Of a stretch of 36,280 nt of DNA, positions 22,756-30,908 are shown one piece after another. The translations under genes and the position numbers were made by a program. The first letter of the stretch is position 1. The number at the start of each line of letters is the position of its first letter. This DNA comes from Erysipelotrichaceae bacterium (GTDB lineage: Bacteria > Bacillota_I > Bacilli_A > RFN20 > CAG-449). The DNA is taken from NCBI GenBank assembly GCA_015059045.1, contig SVBD01000015.1, positions 1-36,280 of the forward strand, given 5' to 3'. The notes beneath the pieces were generated by a model, which was not told the origin of the DNA, made no database searches, and worked only from the letters and a program-made list of their open reading frames with translations.

Positions 22756-23376
22756 ATGGCTTTTTTAGAATTTAAAAATATTGGTAAAATCTACCCTAAC
22801 GGATTTGAAGCTGTTAAAGATTTTAATTTAGAAGTTGAAAAAGGTGAATTTATTGTTTTTGTTGGCCCATCTGGATGTGGTAAGACAACAACATTAAGAA
22901 TGTTTGCAGGTCTTGAAGATATTACTTCAGGAACAATTTCTATCAACGGTAACGTTATTAATGAACTAGAACCAAAGGATAGAGATATTGCAATGGTTTT
23001 CCAAAACTATGCATTATATCCACATATGACTGTTTATGACAACATGGTTTATGGTTTGAAATTTAGAAAGGTACCAAAAGAAGAAATTCAAGAACGTGTA
23101 AGTGAAGTTATGAAGATTCTTGGTTTTGATGATATGTATCTAAAAAGAAGACCTGGACAACTTTCTGGTGGACAAAAACAACGTGTTGCTTTAGGAAGAG
23201 CAATTGTTAGAAAACCACAAGTATTTTTAATGGATGAACCTTTATCAAACTTAGATGCTAAATTAAGAATTCAAATGCGTGCTGAAATTACTAAGATTCA
23301 TAGAAATGTAAATGCAACTACAATTTATGTAACTCACGACCAAACTGTAGAGTTAGTGAACCAAATGAAGAATTGA
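22756..23376 (+). pseudogene. msmK: Sugar ABC transporter ATPase (MsmK/UgpC type), truncated after the H-loop
   Basis: The first ~197 residues are a normal carbohydrate-ABC ATPase of the shared MsmK/UgpC/MalK type: G-P-S-G-C-G-K-T-T Walker A, L-S-G-G-Q-K-Q-R signature, [12 protein letters not shown] Walker B, and Y-V-T-H-D-Q-T H-loop. Family members continue E-A-M-T-M-A-D-R and run to about 360-370 residues with a regulatory beta domain. Here, after T197 (codon ending 23346), nine unrelated residues lead to TGA. All catalytic motifs survive, but the last part of the ATPase fold and the whole C-terminal domain are missing. It keeps its promoter region with a cre site. The sequence downstream belongs to a different gene, so this is a deletion or assembly junction. 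Confidence 0.85.
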
Positions 23377-24437
23377 CTGGTAAATTTTCTTCTTATCAAG
23401 GTTGGTCTGGAGCGGATGGTATTTTTAATGTAAGATTAAATGGTAATCAAGCTATTGGAGAAGAAGGAGATTTATTCTTTAATTTCTCAGATACTTATAT
23501 TGGCGAAGTTAATCCGGTTACCAAAAGAAGAAGTAATTATATTTTTAAAAATAATACTTTTGCTTATTATCAAGATGGGGAAATAGATTTTATTATTGAT
23601 AAAGATCATATTAGTCCAGAAAAGATAGAATCGCGTTCGCCTAATGATGCATTTAACTGGCTAGGAGATAGTTTAGTTATTGGTGATAAATATTACGCAA
23701 CAAGTTTATATATAGCAAAGCAAGGAGTATTAGGATTTGAACAAAGGGGTGAGGATCTAGTTAGATTTAATATTATTGATAAAAAAATCGACTTTGATTC
23801 AAGAACTCCAATAATTGATTTAGAAACAAATAAGTTATCTTATTTTTCTAGTGATGATAAATTACAAATTATCTTTGGCGCGGCTTATTTTGAAAATACG
23901 ATTCAGGCGGGAGCATTAAATCCTGATGGATATATTTATAATTATGGATATCGAGATGATAAAAATGCTTCATATTCACGAGGATTAGTTGTTTCAAGAT
24001 TTAAAGAAGAAGATATTGAAGATTTCTCTAAATATCAATATTTATCTTCTTCAGGATGGGTAAATGATATTACTCAAACAATTCCACTTTGTGAAAGAGT
24101 ATCTTGTGAAATGAGCGTTACAGAAATTAATGATATAAATAGTCCTTATTATGGTAAGTATTTATTAACGTATCAAAAAGATACTATTGGAGCTGAAATT
24201 TATATCGCTATTAGTGATAGTCCATATGGCAAGTTTGAAAACAATCAAGTTATCTATTCAACTCCAGAATTTTTATACATTGATGGAATAAGTCAATATA
24301 ACGCGAAAATGCATCCAACTTTATCAAGTAAAGATAAGTATGTTATTTCGTATAATTTAAATGAAAGTAGTTTTGGTGGAAATGATAATAATGGGGATAT
24401 TTATCATCCTAGATTCATTGATTTATATCAAATTTAA
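23373..24437 (+). pseudogene. Beta-propeller protein (DUF4185/glycosidase-like) lacking its N-terminus
   Basis: The frame opens with a TTG (23373) that overlaps the TGA of the truncated ATPase. No good ribosome-binding site is seen, and homology-like sequence already extends upstream (S-E-P-N-E-E-L before T-G-K-F). The body of about 354 residues contains G-A-D-G-I-F-N-V-R-L, F-F-N-F-S-D-T-Y-I-G, N-N-T-F-A-Y, N-W-L-G-D and a late M-H-P-T-L-S repeat-like segment. This is a pattern of five-bladed propeller glycan-acting or sugar-binding families such as DUF4185. No signal peptide is present although such proteins are often secreted, another sign that the 5' end is lost. Coupled translation from the ATPase stop cannot be excluded. 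Confidence 0.65.
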
Positions 24438-24444
24438 TTATTAT

Positions 24445-24470
24445 AAAGAGCAATTAATTTGCTCTTTTTT
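24445..24470 (+). terminator. Intrinsic terminator after the propeller gene
   Basis: AAAGAGCAA (24445-24453), loop TTAAT, TTGCTCTTT (24459-24467), then T run. Confidence 0.9.
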
Positions 24471-24611
24471 AATAAATTAAAAAAACCATATTTAGCATTA
24501 GTTATTTGTAAGATTAATTATTTTATTATGAATTTCTATTTTTTGTGTGGAAAGATATGGGGCAATAGAAAGTTAATAAATAAATCAAAAAAATGAAGTT
24601 TCTTGTTAAAA

Positions 24612-24691
24612 TTTGCTTTTTCGTGAAAAATATAAATAAAAAAATTTGCTTTTTCGTGTTAAATATGAATAAAAAAGTTTGCTTTTTCGTG
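24612..24691 (+). repeat. Tandem repeat, exact 33-bp period, before the second DUF4143 ATPase
   Basis: TTTGCTTTTTCGTG occurs three times without mismatch at 24612-24625, 24645-24658 and 24678-24691. The linkers are also alike (AAATAT-r-AATAAAAAA between copies). The 33-bp period is about three helical turns, so the sites share one DNA face. The last copy supplies a TTGCTT (24679-24684) that may act as -35 for TATAAT at 24703-24708 (spacer 18). An operator array is the simplest explanation. Confidence 0.85.
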
Positions 24692-24708
24692 CATAGTGGT
24701 TATATAAT
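24679..24708 (+). promoter_or_regulatory. Likely promoter of the second DUF4143 ATPase
   Basis: TTGCTT (24679-24684), 18-base spacer, TATAAT (24703-24708). The -35 lies in the third repeat unit, so a protein on the repeats would block RNA polymerase. Confidence 0.5.
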
Positions 24709-24739
24709 ATATTTATAATAGATATGAGGTGAAGTTATT

Positions 24740-26080
24740 ATGTTAAAAAGAAAAATATATAGTAAACTTATTGAATGGAAAAATAATTCAAATGGAACAA
24801 CTGCATTATTAATTGATGGAGCTAGACGTGTAGGAAAAAGTTTTATTGCAAAAGAGTTTGCTATTAATGAATATAAAAGTCATATTGTTATAGATTTTGG
24901 TATTGCATCAAAAGATGTTTTAGATTTATTTATATATGATAGTTCGAATTTAGATTTGTTTTTCGCAAAGTTGTCAGCATACTACTCAATACCATTATAT
25001 AGAAGAGAATCATTAATAATTTTTGATGAGATTCAACAATTTCCTAGAGCAAGACAACTTATTAAGTATTTAGTTGAGGATGGTAGATATGATTATTTAG
25101 AAACCGGTTCTTTAATTAGATTGAAAAAAAATGTTGAGAATATAATTCTTCCTTCTGAAGAAGAACATATAGAGATGTATCCATTAGATTTTGAAGAATT
25201 TTTGTGGGCACTAGGAGATGAAACGACTATTCCTTTGATAAGAAACTGTTTTGATAAGAAAATATCTTTGGGTGATAGTGTTCATAGAAAGATTATGAAT
25301 GAATTTAGACAATATGTTTTAGTAGGTGGCATGCCTCAATCTGTTAATGCGTATTTAAATGAAAAGAACTTTGAAGCGAGTGATATTGTAAAAAGAAGGA
25401 TTTTAAAATTATACAGAGATGATGTTAGCAAGTTTGCAAGTGGATATGAAAATAAAGTGTTTTCAGTATTTGATGGTATTCCTTCTCAACTTTCTAAAAA
25501 AGAAAAAAAATATTCATTATCTTCTATTAATAAAAATGCAAGATATAGAACATATGAAGATTCTTTTATATGGTTACATGAAGCTATGATAGTCAATAAT
25601 TGCTTTAATTCGACTGATCCGAATATAGGTTTAGCTTTAAGTGAAGATCATACTACACAAAAATGTTATATGGCTGATACAGGATTATTAGTTACACATA
25701 CTTTTATGGATACAAATTTTACTGAAAATAAAATATATAAAGCTATTTTGTTTGATAAATTAGGTATTAATGAAGGAATGATTATGGAAAATGCTGTAGC
25801 TCAAATACTCCGTTCAAATGGTCACAAATTATATTTTTATTCAAGGCATGATAATTTAAATAGAGAAAATAATATAGAAATCGATTTTCTTATTAAAGAA
25901 GGAACGAAGATTTGTCCAATAGAAGTTAAATCAGGCAACTATAATTCACATTCTTCTTTGGATAAATTTAGAATGAAATTTTCATCTAAAATTGGAAACA
26001 GTTATATTTTATATTCGAAGGATGTCATGATAAAAAATGGTATAATCCATTTACCATTTTATATGGCTATGTTTTTATAG
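24740..26080 (+). CDS. AAA-family ATPase with DUF4143 C-terminus (second copy)
   Basis: A 446-residue relative of the 4089 ATPase. Walker A is G-A-R-R-V-G-K-S (27-34), Walker B is L-I-I-F-D-E-I-Q (D96, E97), and a L-E-T-G-S-L-I sensor segment follows. The C-terminal DUF4143 part carries M-A-D-T-G-L-L and the nuclease-like E-I-D-F-L-I-K-E ... I-C-P-I-E-V-K-S-G-N-Y signature (Asp, Glu, Lys in the D-E-x-K arrangement). That signature is better preserved here than in the first copy. GAGGTGAAG precedes the ATG. Single-gene unit. The biological role of the family is not established. Confidence 0.87.
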   Translation: MLKRKIYSKLIEWKNNSNGTTALLIDGARRVGKSFIAKEFAINEYKSHIVIDFGIASKDVLDLFIYDSSNLDLFFAKLSAYYSIPLYRRESLIIFDEIQQFPRARQLIKYLVEDGRYDYLETGSLIRLKKNVENIILPSEEEHIEMYPLDFEEFLWALGDETTIPLIRNCFDKKISLGDSVHRKIMNEFRQYVLVGGMPQSVNAYLNEKNFEASDIVKRRILKLYRDDVSKFASGYENKVFSVFDGIPSQLSKKEKKYSLSSINKNARYRTYEDSFIWLHEAMIVNNCFNSTDPNIGLALSEDHTTQKCYMADTGLLVTHTFMDTNFTENKIYKAILFDKLGINEGMIMENAVAQILRSNGHKLYFYSRHDNLNRENNIEIDFLIKEGTKICPIEVKSGNYNSHSSLDKFRMKFSSKIGNSYILYSKDVMIKNGIIHLPFYMAMFL

Positions 26081-26089
26081 AACTAATGA

Positions 26090-26260
26090 GAAATCAAGAT
26101 AAGAAATTTAATAATTAAGTTATTATATATATTATCGTTAATTATTATTGGGGGTTCTTTATCTTTGCTTGGAATATCAATAATAATTTGGAGTATATGT
26201 GCGAAACGATATGAATCAACAGGTAGTAAAAAAGTGACGATTAATTTTCGTCACTTTTAA
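26090..26260 (+). other. Open 56-codon frame with a membrane segment but no normal start
   Basis: After a TGA at 26087-26089 the frame stays open to TAA 26258-26260. It would encode R-N-L-I-I-K-L-L-Y-I-L-S-L-I-I-I-G-G-S then a second hydrophobic run and a basic tail. No ATG or GTG occurs; ATA (26099), ATT or TTG (26165, with GGGGG upstream) are the only candidates. It may be a decayed small membrane protein gene. The last codons belong to the shared terminator. Confidence 0.25.
26230..26258. terminator. Bidirectional terminator between the ATPase and MFS genes
   Basis: AAAAGTGACGA (26230-26240) pairs with TCGTCACTTTT (26248-26258). The stem has A runs on one side and T runs on the other, so it serves both strands. 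It includes the last codons of the minus-strand MFS gene. Confidence 0.85.
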
Positions 26261-27443
26261 TTTGTTTTTTTCTTGCAATTAAGAAATATATTACATAAAT
26301 TACAAATGATAATAAAATTATAAATCCGGAAATGATAAATACAAATGGATTTCCTTTTGAATATATAGCGCTTCCTATTAATGGTCCAACCACATTACCA
26401 ATTGATAGCATTGTTTGTCTTGCGCCCATTATTTTACCATTGTCTTCTATTGAAGAATATTTTGATAATTCATTTTGTTCAAGTGGAGTAATTATTGATT
26501 TAAAGATACAATAAATTAAATGAGTTGATAGTAAGAAAATCATAATATTTTCTCCAGAAGAGAAAGTGATAAATGTCAACACTGAAGAAAGTAATACAAA
26601 ACTTAATAGAATATAACTAAAGTATTTGTTTTTAATCTTTTTAACAAGTGGAATCAATATTAAATTTGAAGCAGCTCCAACTAAACCGGTCAATAATACG
26701 TAATGTCCAAGTGTTGCAGGTTCATATCCAATATGAATAATATAAGTATCTAAGTATTTGCTAATTAAAACTTGTCCAATTGTTAAAGTAATTAATCCAA
26801 TTAATAATATATAAATTAATGGACTTAGTGAAACTAAACTTTTAATTGAAAATTTAGAATTAGATTTATTAAGATTTTTTTCGATGTTTACATCATTTAT
26901 GAAGAAGATGAATGTTAATGAAGTTAATAAGCATAAAATAAATTGGAAAAGGAAAATTTGAGAAATTGTAAGATTTAAATAGTTATATAAAGATCCTCCA
27001 ATTTCATAACCAAATGATGCTCCTAAAATGGAAAAGCAACTTAGTAATGAAAGATATTTGACTTTCTTTTCAGGAGTAGAAATATCTAAACACATAGAGA
27101 CAAATAAAGTATTTGGAGCGGAAACAAATATTCCCGCGATTACTCTAAAGAATAATATTAATAAAGGATAAGTATTGATAAAACCAAATCCTAATTGGGC
27201 TAATGCATAACCTAGAATTCCTAAAGCAATTAACCATTTTCTTCCGATTTTATCAGATAGGAAACCAAAGATAAATGCACCAATCACTTGTCCTAATGAC
27301 ATTAAAGAGAAAAAGAAGCCAAAATAGTAATCAGGTAGATTTAAACTATTGACGTAAGTTGTAGTTACTGGGTGGACTAAATTGATACAAATAGAATGAA
27401 GAAAGAATAAAATAAAGAAAATATATATTTGATATTTTTTCAT
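26241..27443 (-). CDS. Major facilitator superfamily transporter
   Basis: A 400-residue, 12-segment MFS protein. The conserved loop 2-3 motif is G-F-L-S-D-K-I-G-R-K-W. It is related to drug-efflux type MFS_1 proteins (G-A-R-Q-T and V-G-P-L-I-G-S in the second half). The start is the ATG at 27443-27441, which has AGGAG upstream on the minus strand and begins M-K-K-Y-Q-I-Y-I; a longer frame to 27500 lacks such a site. Substrate unknown. It is divergent from the M42 peptidase. Confidence 0.85.
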   Translation of the reverse strand: MKKYQIYIFFILFFLHSICINLVHPVTTTYVNSLNLPDYYFGFFFSLMSLGQVIGAFIFGFLSDKIGRKWLIALGILGYALAQLGFGFINTYPLLILFFRVIAGIFVSAPNTLFVSMCLDISTPEKKVKYLSLLSCFSILGASFGYEIGGSLYNYLNLTISQIFLFQFILCLLTSLTFIFFINDVNIEKNLNKSNSKFSIKSLVSLSPLIYILLIGLITLTIGQVLISKYLDTYIIHIGYEPATLGHYVLLTGLVGAASNLILIPLVKKIKNKYFSYILLSFVLLSSVLTFITFSSGENIMIFLLSTHLIYCIFKSIITPLEQNELSKYSSIEDNGKIMGARQTMLSIGNVVGPLIGSAIYSKGNPFVFIISGFIILLSFVIYVIYFLIARKKQIKSDEN

Positions 27444-27527
27444 AAATAACTCCTTTCTTAAAACAGATGTTATTATATCATTTAAAATAATTAATAACAT
27501 AATATTTAAAAAATATTTTTAATATTA

Positions 27528-27556
27528 TGAACAATTAGAAAATCTTGTGCTAAAAT
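27528..27556 (+). promoter_or_regulatory. Promoter of the M42 peptidase operon
   Basis: TGAACA (27528-27533), 17-base spacer, TG-extended TAAAAT (27551-27556). Confidence 0.5.
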
Positions 27557-27583
27557 CAAATTATAGAAAGCAAGGTGGCTTAC

Positions 27584-28618
27584 ATGATTAATTTTAATAA
27601 AAAAGATTTTGAATTTTATTCTAAAGAATTATTTTTATGTGATTCTCCAACAGGTTTTACTCATAAAGCAATTGAGTTAGTAAAAGGATTTGTTGGTGAA
27701 TTAGGATATGAATCTAAGGTTTTAAATAACGGAGCTTTAGAAATTTCTATTAAAGGAAAAGATAGCTCTAAAGTCGTTGCAACTAGCGCGCATATTGATA
27801 CTTTAGGTTTAATGGTTCGTTCTATTAAAGGTAATGGTAATTTAGCTTTAACTACTTTAGGTGGACCAAGTACTCCAACTTTAGATGGAGAATATTGTAA
27901 AGTGTATACTCGTGATGGAAGAGTATATCAAGGAACTATTATTTCTACTTCTCCTGCAGTTCATGTTTATAAGGATGCAAATAGTAAATCAAGAGATATT
28001 GATTCACTAGAAGTTAGATTAGATGAAGTAGTTAAATCTAAAACTGATGTTGAAAAACTTGGAATTCAAAATGGTGATATTGTTTGTTATGATACCAAGT
28101 TTACTATTACTGAATCTGGTTTCTTAAAAACTAGATTTATCGATGATAAAGCAAGTGCAGTCATTCTATTAATGTTATTAAAGTATGTTAAAGAAAATAA
28201 CTTAGAATTTAAATATGATACGAAAATTTACTTCATTGTTTATGAAGAAGTAGGACATGGAGCAAGTACAGTTTCTAGTAGTATTGATGAATTTGTTACT
28301 TTAGATATGGGTTGTGTTGGACTTGATTTAGCAGGTAATGAATTTGCTGTTTCAATCTGCGCAAAAGATTCTCATGGACCATATGATTATGAATTAACTA
28401 CTAGATTAATTAATTTGGCAAAAGAAAATAATCTTGATTACACAGTAGATATCTTCCCATTCTATGGAAGTGATGTTGGCGCGGCTAGAAGTGCAGGTGT
28501 TGATTTTAAAGGTGCACTTATTGGTACTGGTGTAGCAGCATCTCATGGCATGGAAAGAACTCATATTAAAGGAATTGAAAATACATTAAAATTGATTTAT
28601 TTATATTTAATTAAGTAG
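27584..28618 (+). CDS. M42 family aminopeptidase
   Basis: A 344-residue metallo-aminopeptidase of the M42 (PepA/FrvX/YsdC) family, tetrahedral cytosolic peptidases that finish peptide breakdown. Metal and catalytic residues are visible in S-A-H-I-D-T-L-G (H70, D72), F-I-D-D-K-A-S, Y-E-E-V-G-H-G-A-S, D-V-G-A-A-R-S and A-S-H-G-M-E-R-T-H. ATG 27584 is chosen with AAGGTGG five bases ahead; a GTG three codons earlier overlaps that site. It leads an apparent operon with the next genes. Confidence 0.92.
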   Translation: MINFNKKDFEFYSKELFLCDSPTGFTHKAIELVKGFVGELGYESKVLNNGALEISIKGKDSSKVVATSAHIDTLGLMVRSIKGNGNLALTTLGGPSTPTLDGEYCKVYTRDGRVYQGTIISTSPAVHVYKDANSKSRDIDSLEVRLDEVVKSKTDVEKLGIQNGDIVCYDTKFTITESGFLKTRFIDDKASAVILLMLLKYVKENNLEFKYDTKIYFIVYEEVGHGASTVSSSIDEFVTLDMGCVGLDLAGNEFAVSICAKDSHGPYDYELTTRLINLAKENNLDYTVDIFPFYGSDVGAARSAGVDFKGALIGTGVAASHGMERTHIKGIENTLKLIYLYLIK

Positions 28619-28631
28619 GAGGGTAAACTTT

Positions 28632-29447
28632 ATGCAAAATATGACAAATGTACAAAAGAAAAGTTTAGTTAATAACATTTTTGTTGCTATTTTGTTATTA
28701 TTAATTAATTTTTCAATTTCATTAGAACTTGGAAATGTTAGTTATTCTTTTTCTGCCACAGGTATTGCTGCATCAATAATTTTAATGGTTGTATTAAATA
28801 AATATCGTAAGGAAAATAGTAAATTAAATATTCTATTTTATATGGCGTTAATTTATCTATTTGTTTTAATTGTAAGTCCATTTGTTATGATGTTAGTTTT
28901 AAATAAACACATGCCAAATATGGAATATTTAGTTAACTTGATGATGAATTTAGAAGCAGCTGGAGACTTAAATTTTGATCAATTAAATGAAATAGTGGAA
29001 TTTTTAGTAAGTTTAAAAGAACCGATAGCTATTTCATTAATTCTTTCATTAGTATTTAGTGAAATACCTTTATGTGCGATGATTTATTTTTCAGGAAAAA
29101 CTTTATTAGTTATTGGTCAAGACGTTTCTTCTAGTTATGGCGAAGAAGCACATAGATACGCGAAAAAGACAATAATTAGCGCATTAGTAACTTCTATTGT
29201 TTCATTAGTTGTTGTCCTATTAGCGTTTGAAGGACTCGGCGGTATTTTATTTACATACGTTGGAGATGTAATGATTGAAGATAACGCTCAAAGTTTATTA
29301 ACTATTTCTGGAGCTTTATCTATTGCTTTAATGGTAGTTTCTATTATGTATTTAGTTTTCTTTATTAAATTCTTAGTTAGAATTAATAAATTAGCAAGCG
29401 ATATTAATGTCAATCAAGACAATAATCCAAATGATTATCAAGGGTAA
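28632..29447 (+). CDS. Six-TM membrane protein, function unknown
   Basis: A 271-residue integral membrane protein with segments at about 14-32, 38-55, 65-90, 131-155, 181-209 and 223-248. The soluble stretch at 91-130 is acidic and Leu-rich. The C-terminus is hydrophilic (D-I-N-V-N-Q-D-N-N-P-N-D). AGGAGGG precedes the ATG, 13 bases after the peptidase stop. I do not recognise the family. Confidence 0.75.
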   Translation: MQNMTNVQKKSLVNNIFVAILLLLINFSISLELGNVSYSFSATGIAASIILMVVLNKYRKENSKLNILFYMALIYLFVLIVSPFVMMLVLNKHMPNMEYLVNLMMNLEAAGDLNFDQLNEIVEFLVSLKEPIAISLILSLVFSEIPLCAMIYFSGKTLLVIGQDVSSSYGEEAHRYAKKTIISALVTSIVSLVVVLLAFEGLGGILFTYVGDVMIEDNAQSLLTISGALSIALMVVSIMYLVFFIKFLVRINKLASDINVNQDNNPNDYQG

Positions 29448-29451
29448 GATT

Positions 29452-29976
29452 ATGAAAAAATTATTAATTGTAGTAGATTATCAAAATGATTTTGTTTCAG
29501 GTAGTCTTGGTTTTGAAAAAGCAAAAGAATTAGATAAGTTAATTTATAATAGAATTAAAGAATATAAAGAAAATAATGATCAAGTAATTTTCACTTTTGA
29601 TACACATTATGAAAATTACATGGATACAGTAGAAGGTAAGCATTTACCAGTTAAACATTGCTTAAAAGGAAGTGATGGACATAAACTATATGGTAAAGTA
29701 GCAACTTTATTTGATGAACACGATATTAGTTTTGAAAAAACTACTTTTCCTTCTTTAGAGTTAGCTAAATATTTAGAAAATAAAGAATATCAAAGTGTAG
29801 AACTTTGTGGCTTAGTATCTAACATTTGCGTTCTTTCAAATGTCATTATGGTAAGAAGTGCTTTACCTAATGTAGAAATTTATGTTGATAAAAACTTAAC
29901 TATGAGTTTTGATGAACAAATGAATGAATATTTTCTAAAGATATTAGAAGGATTACATATTAATGTAATAGGATAA
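29452..29976 (+). CDS. pncA: Nicotinamidase (cysteine hydrolase family)
   Basis: A 174-residue isochorismatase-fold enzyme that deamidates nicotinamide to nicotinate for NAD salvage. The catalytic triad is D9 (V-V-D-Y-Q-N-D-F), K96 (F-E-K-T-T-F) and C126 (S-N-I-C-V-L). The metal site is D50/H52 with H64 or H69 (G-K-H-L-P-V-K-H-C). ATG 29452 starts exactly at the family N-terminus; an upstream in-frame ATG at 29407 lies inside the membrane-protein gene. The site AAGGGTAAG is adequate. The next gene begins 2 bases after the stop. Confidence 0.9.
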   Translation: MKKLLIVVDYQNDFVSGSLGFEKAKELDKLIYNRIKEYKENNDQVIFTFDTHYENYMDTVEGKHLPVKHCLKGSDGHKLYGKVATLFDEHDISFEKTTFPSLELAKYLENKEYQSVELCGLVSNICVLSNVIMVRSALPNVEIYVDKNLTMSFDEQMNEYFLKILEGLHINVIG

Positions 29977-29978
29977 TT

Positions 29979-30235
29979 ATGAAAAAGTAATTAATATTAT
30001 TCATGCAAAAAAATTATTATTAGAAAGGGAAGTTTTAGTTTATAAGCCTTTTAATGAACAAGTTACTTATTTGGCTTTAAAGGACGAAAAAAGAATTACT
30101 AAATTTAATAATAATGTAAGATATAATATTTCATTTGAAGAATTAGAAGAAATATTAGATAATAACAATGTATATATCTTTGAAAAAGATAATAACGTAG
30201 AAATTAATCAGGAATTTAAAAAGTTAATTCAATAG
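29979..30235 (+). pseudogene. Small gene of about 85 codons interrupted by a -1 A-tract shift
   Basis: An ATG at 29979 with AGGA upstream reads M-K-K-stop because the A run at 29982-29986 has five As. With six As it would continue in the open frame M-K-K-V-I-N-I-I-H-A-K-K-L-L ... F-K-K-L-I-Q to TAG 30233-30235. That frame has no other ATG or GTG start. The stop TAG overlaps the upp ribosome-binding site. The product would be a soluble, acidic-helical protein with the segment S-F-E-E-L-E-E-I-L. I do not recognise it. It is either a sequencing error in a homopolymer, a true frameshift, or expression by slippage. Confidence 0.55.
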
Positions 30236-30246
30236 GAGGTAAAAAT

Positions 30247-30873
30247 ATGTTAACTGTTTGTAAACACCCATTAATTAGTGTAAAACTTTCTATTCTTAGA
30301 GATGAAAGAACTAAATCCAAAGAATTCAGAGAAAGTTTAGATGAAATTGCTTCTTTAATGACTTATGAAGTATTTAAAGATGTTGAAGCAATTGAATCTG
30401 AAGAAACTATTCATACTCCAACTGGCGTTACATTACCTAAAGTAAAATTAAGTCACAAAATTATTCTTGCTCCAATTTTACGTGCAGGTATTGGAATGGT
30501 TGATGGAGTAAGAAATATGATCCCAACTTGTAGAATTGGTCATATTGGTATGTATCGTAACGAAGAAACATTAGAACCTGTTGAATATTACTTTAAATTA
30601 CCAGTTGTTGAAAATCCTTTAGTAGTAGTTGTTGATCCAATGCTTGCTACTGGTGGAAGTGCAATTGCTGCAATCTCTGCAATTAAGAAAAGAGGATACA
30701 AAAATATTCGTTTAATGTGTTTAGTAGGCGCTCCAGAAGGTGTTAAAGCAGTTAACGAAGCTTATCCAGATGTACCTATCTTCTTAGCAGCTCTAGATGA
30801 AAAATTAAATGAAAAAGGATATATTCTTCCTGGCTTAGGTGATGCTGGAGATAGAATTTTCGGTACAAAATAA
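30247..30873 (+). CDS. upp: Uracil phosphoribosyltransferase
   Basis: A 208-residue enzyme converting uracil and PRPP to UMP. Family marks are H-P-L-I-S at the N-terminus, I-L-R-A-G-I-G-M, the PRPP loop [11 protein letters not shown], and the uracil-binding end [12 protein letters not shown]. Exact family length. TAGGAGG precedes the ATG. It belongs with pncA in a nucleotide/cofactor salvage cluster. Confidence 0.96.
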   Translation: MLTVCKHPLISVKLSILRDERTKSKEFRESLDEIASLMTYEVFKDVEAIESEETIHTPTGVTLPKVKLSHKIILAPILRAGIGMVDGVRNMIPTCRIGHIGMYRNEETLEPVEYYFKLPVVENPLVVVVDPMLATGGSAIAAISAIKKRGYKNIRLMCLVGAPEGVKAVNEAYPDVPIFLAALDEKLNEKGYILPGLGDAGDRIFGTK

Positions 30874-30908
30874 AAATTAATTAATATCATATTACATAGG
30901 AGATATCT

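Noticed and set aside
24612-24691. CRISPR array as explanation of the three 14-bp repeats
   Set aside because: Spacers are 19 bases and nearly identical to each other, the repeats are too short, and no cas gene is present. A promoter-linked tandem repeat fits better.
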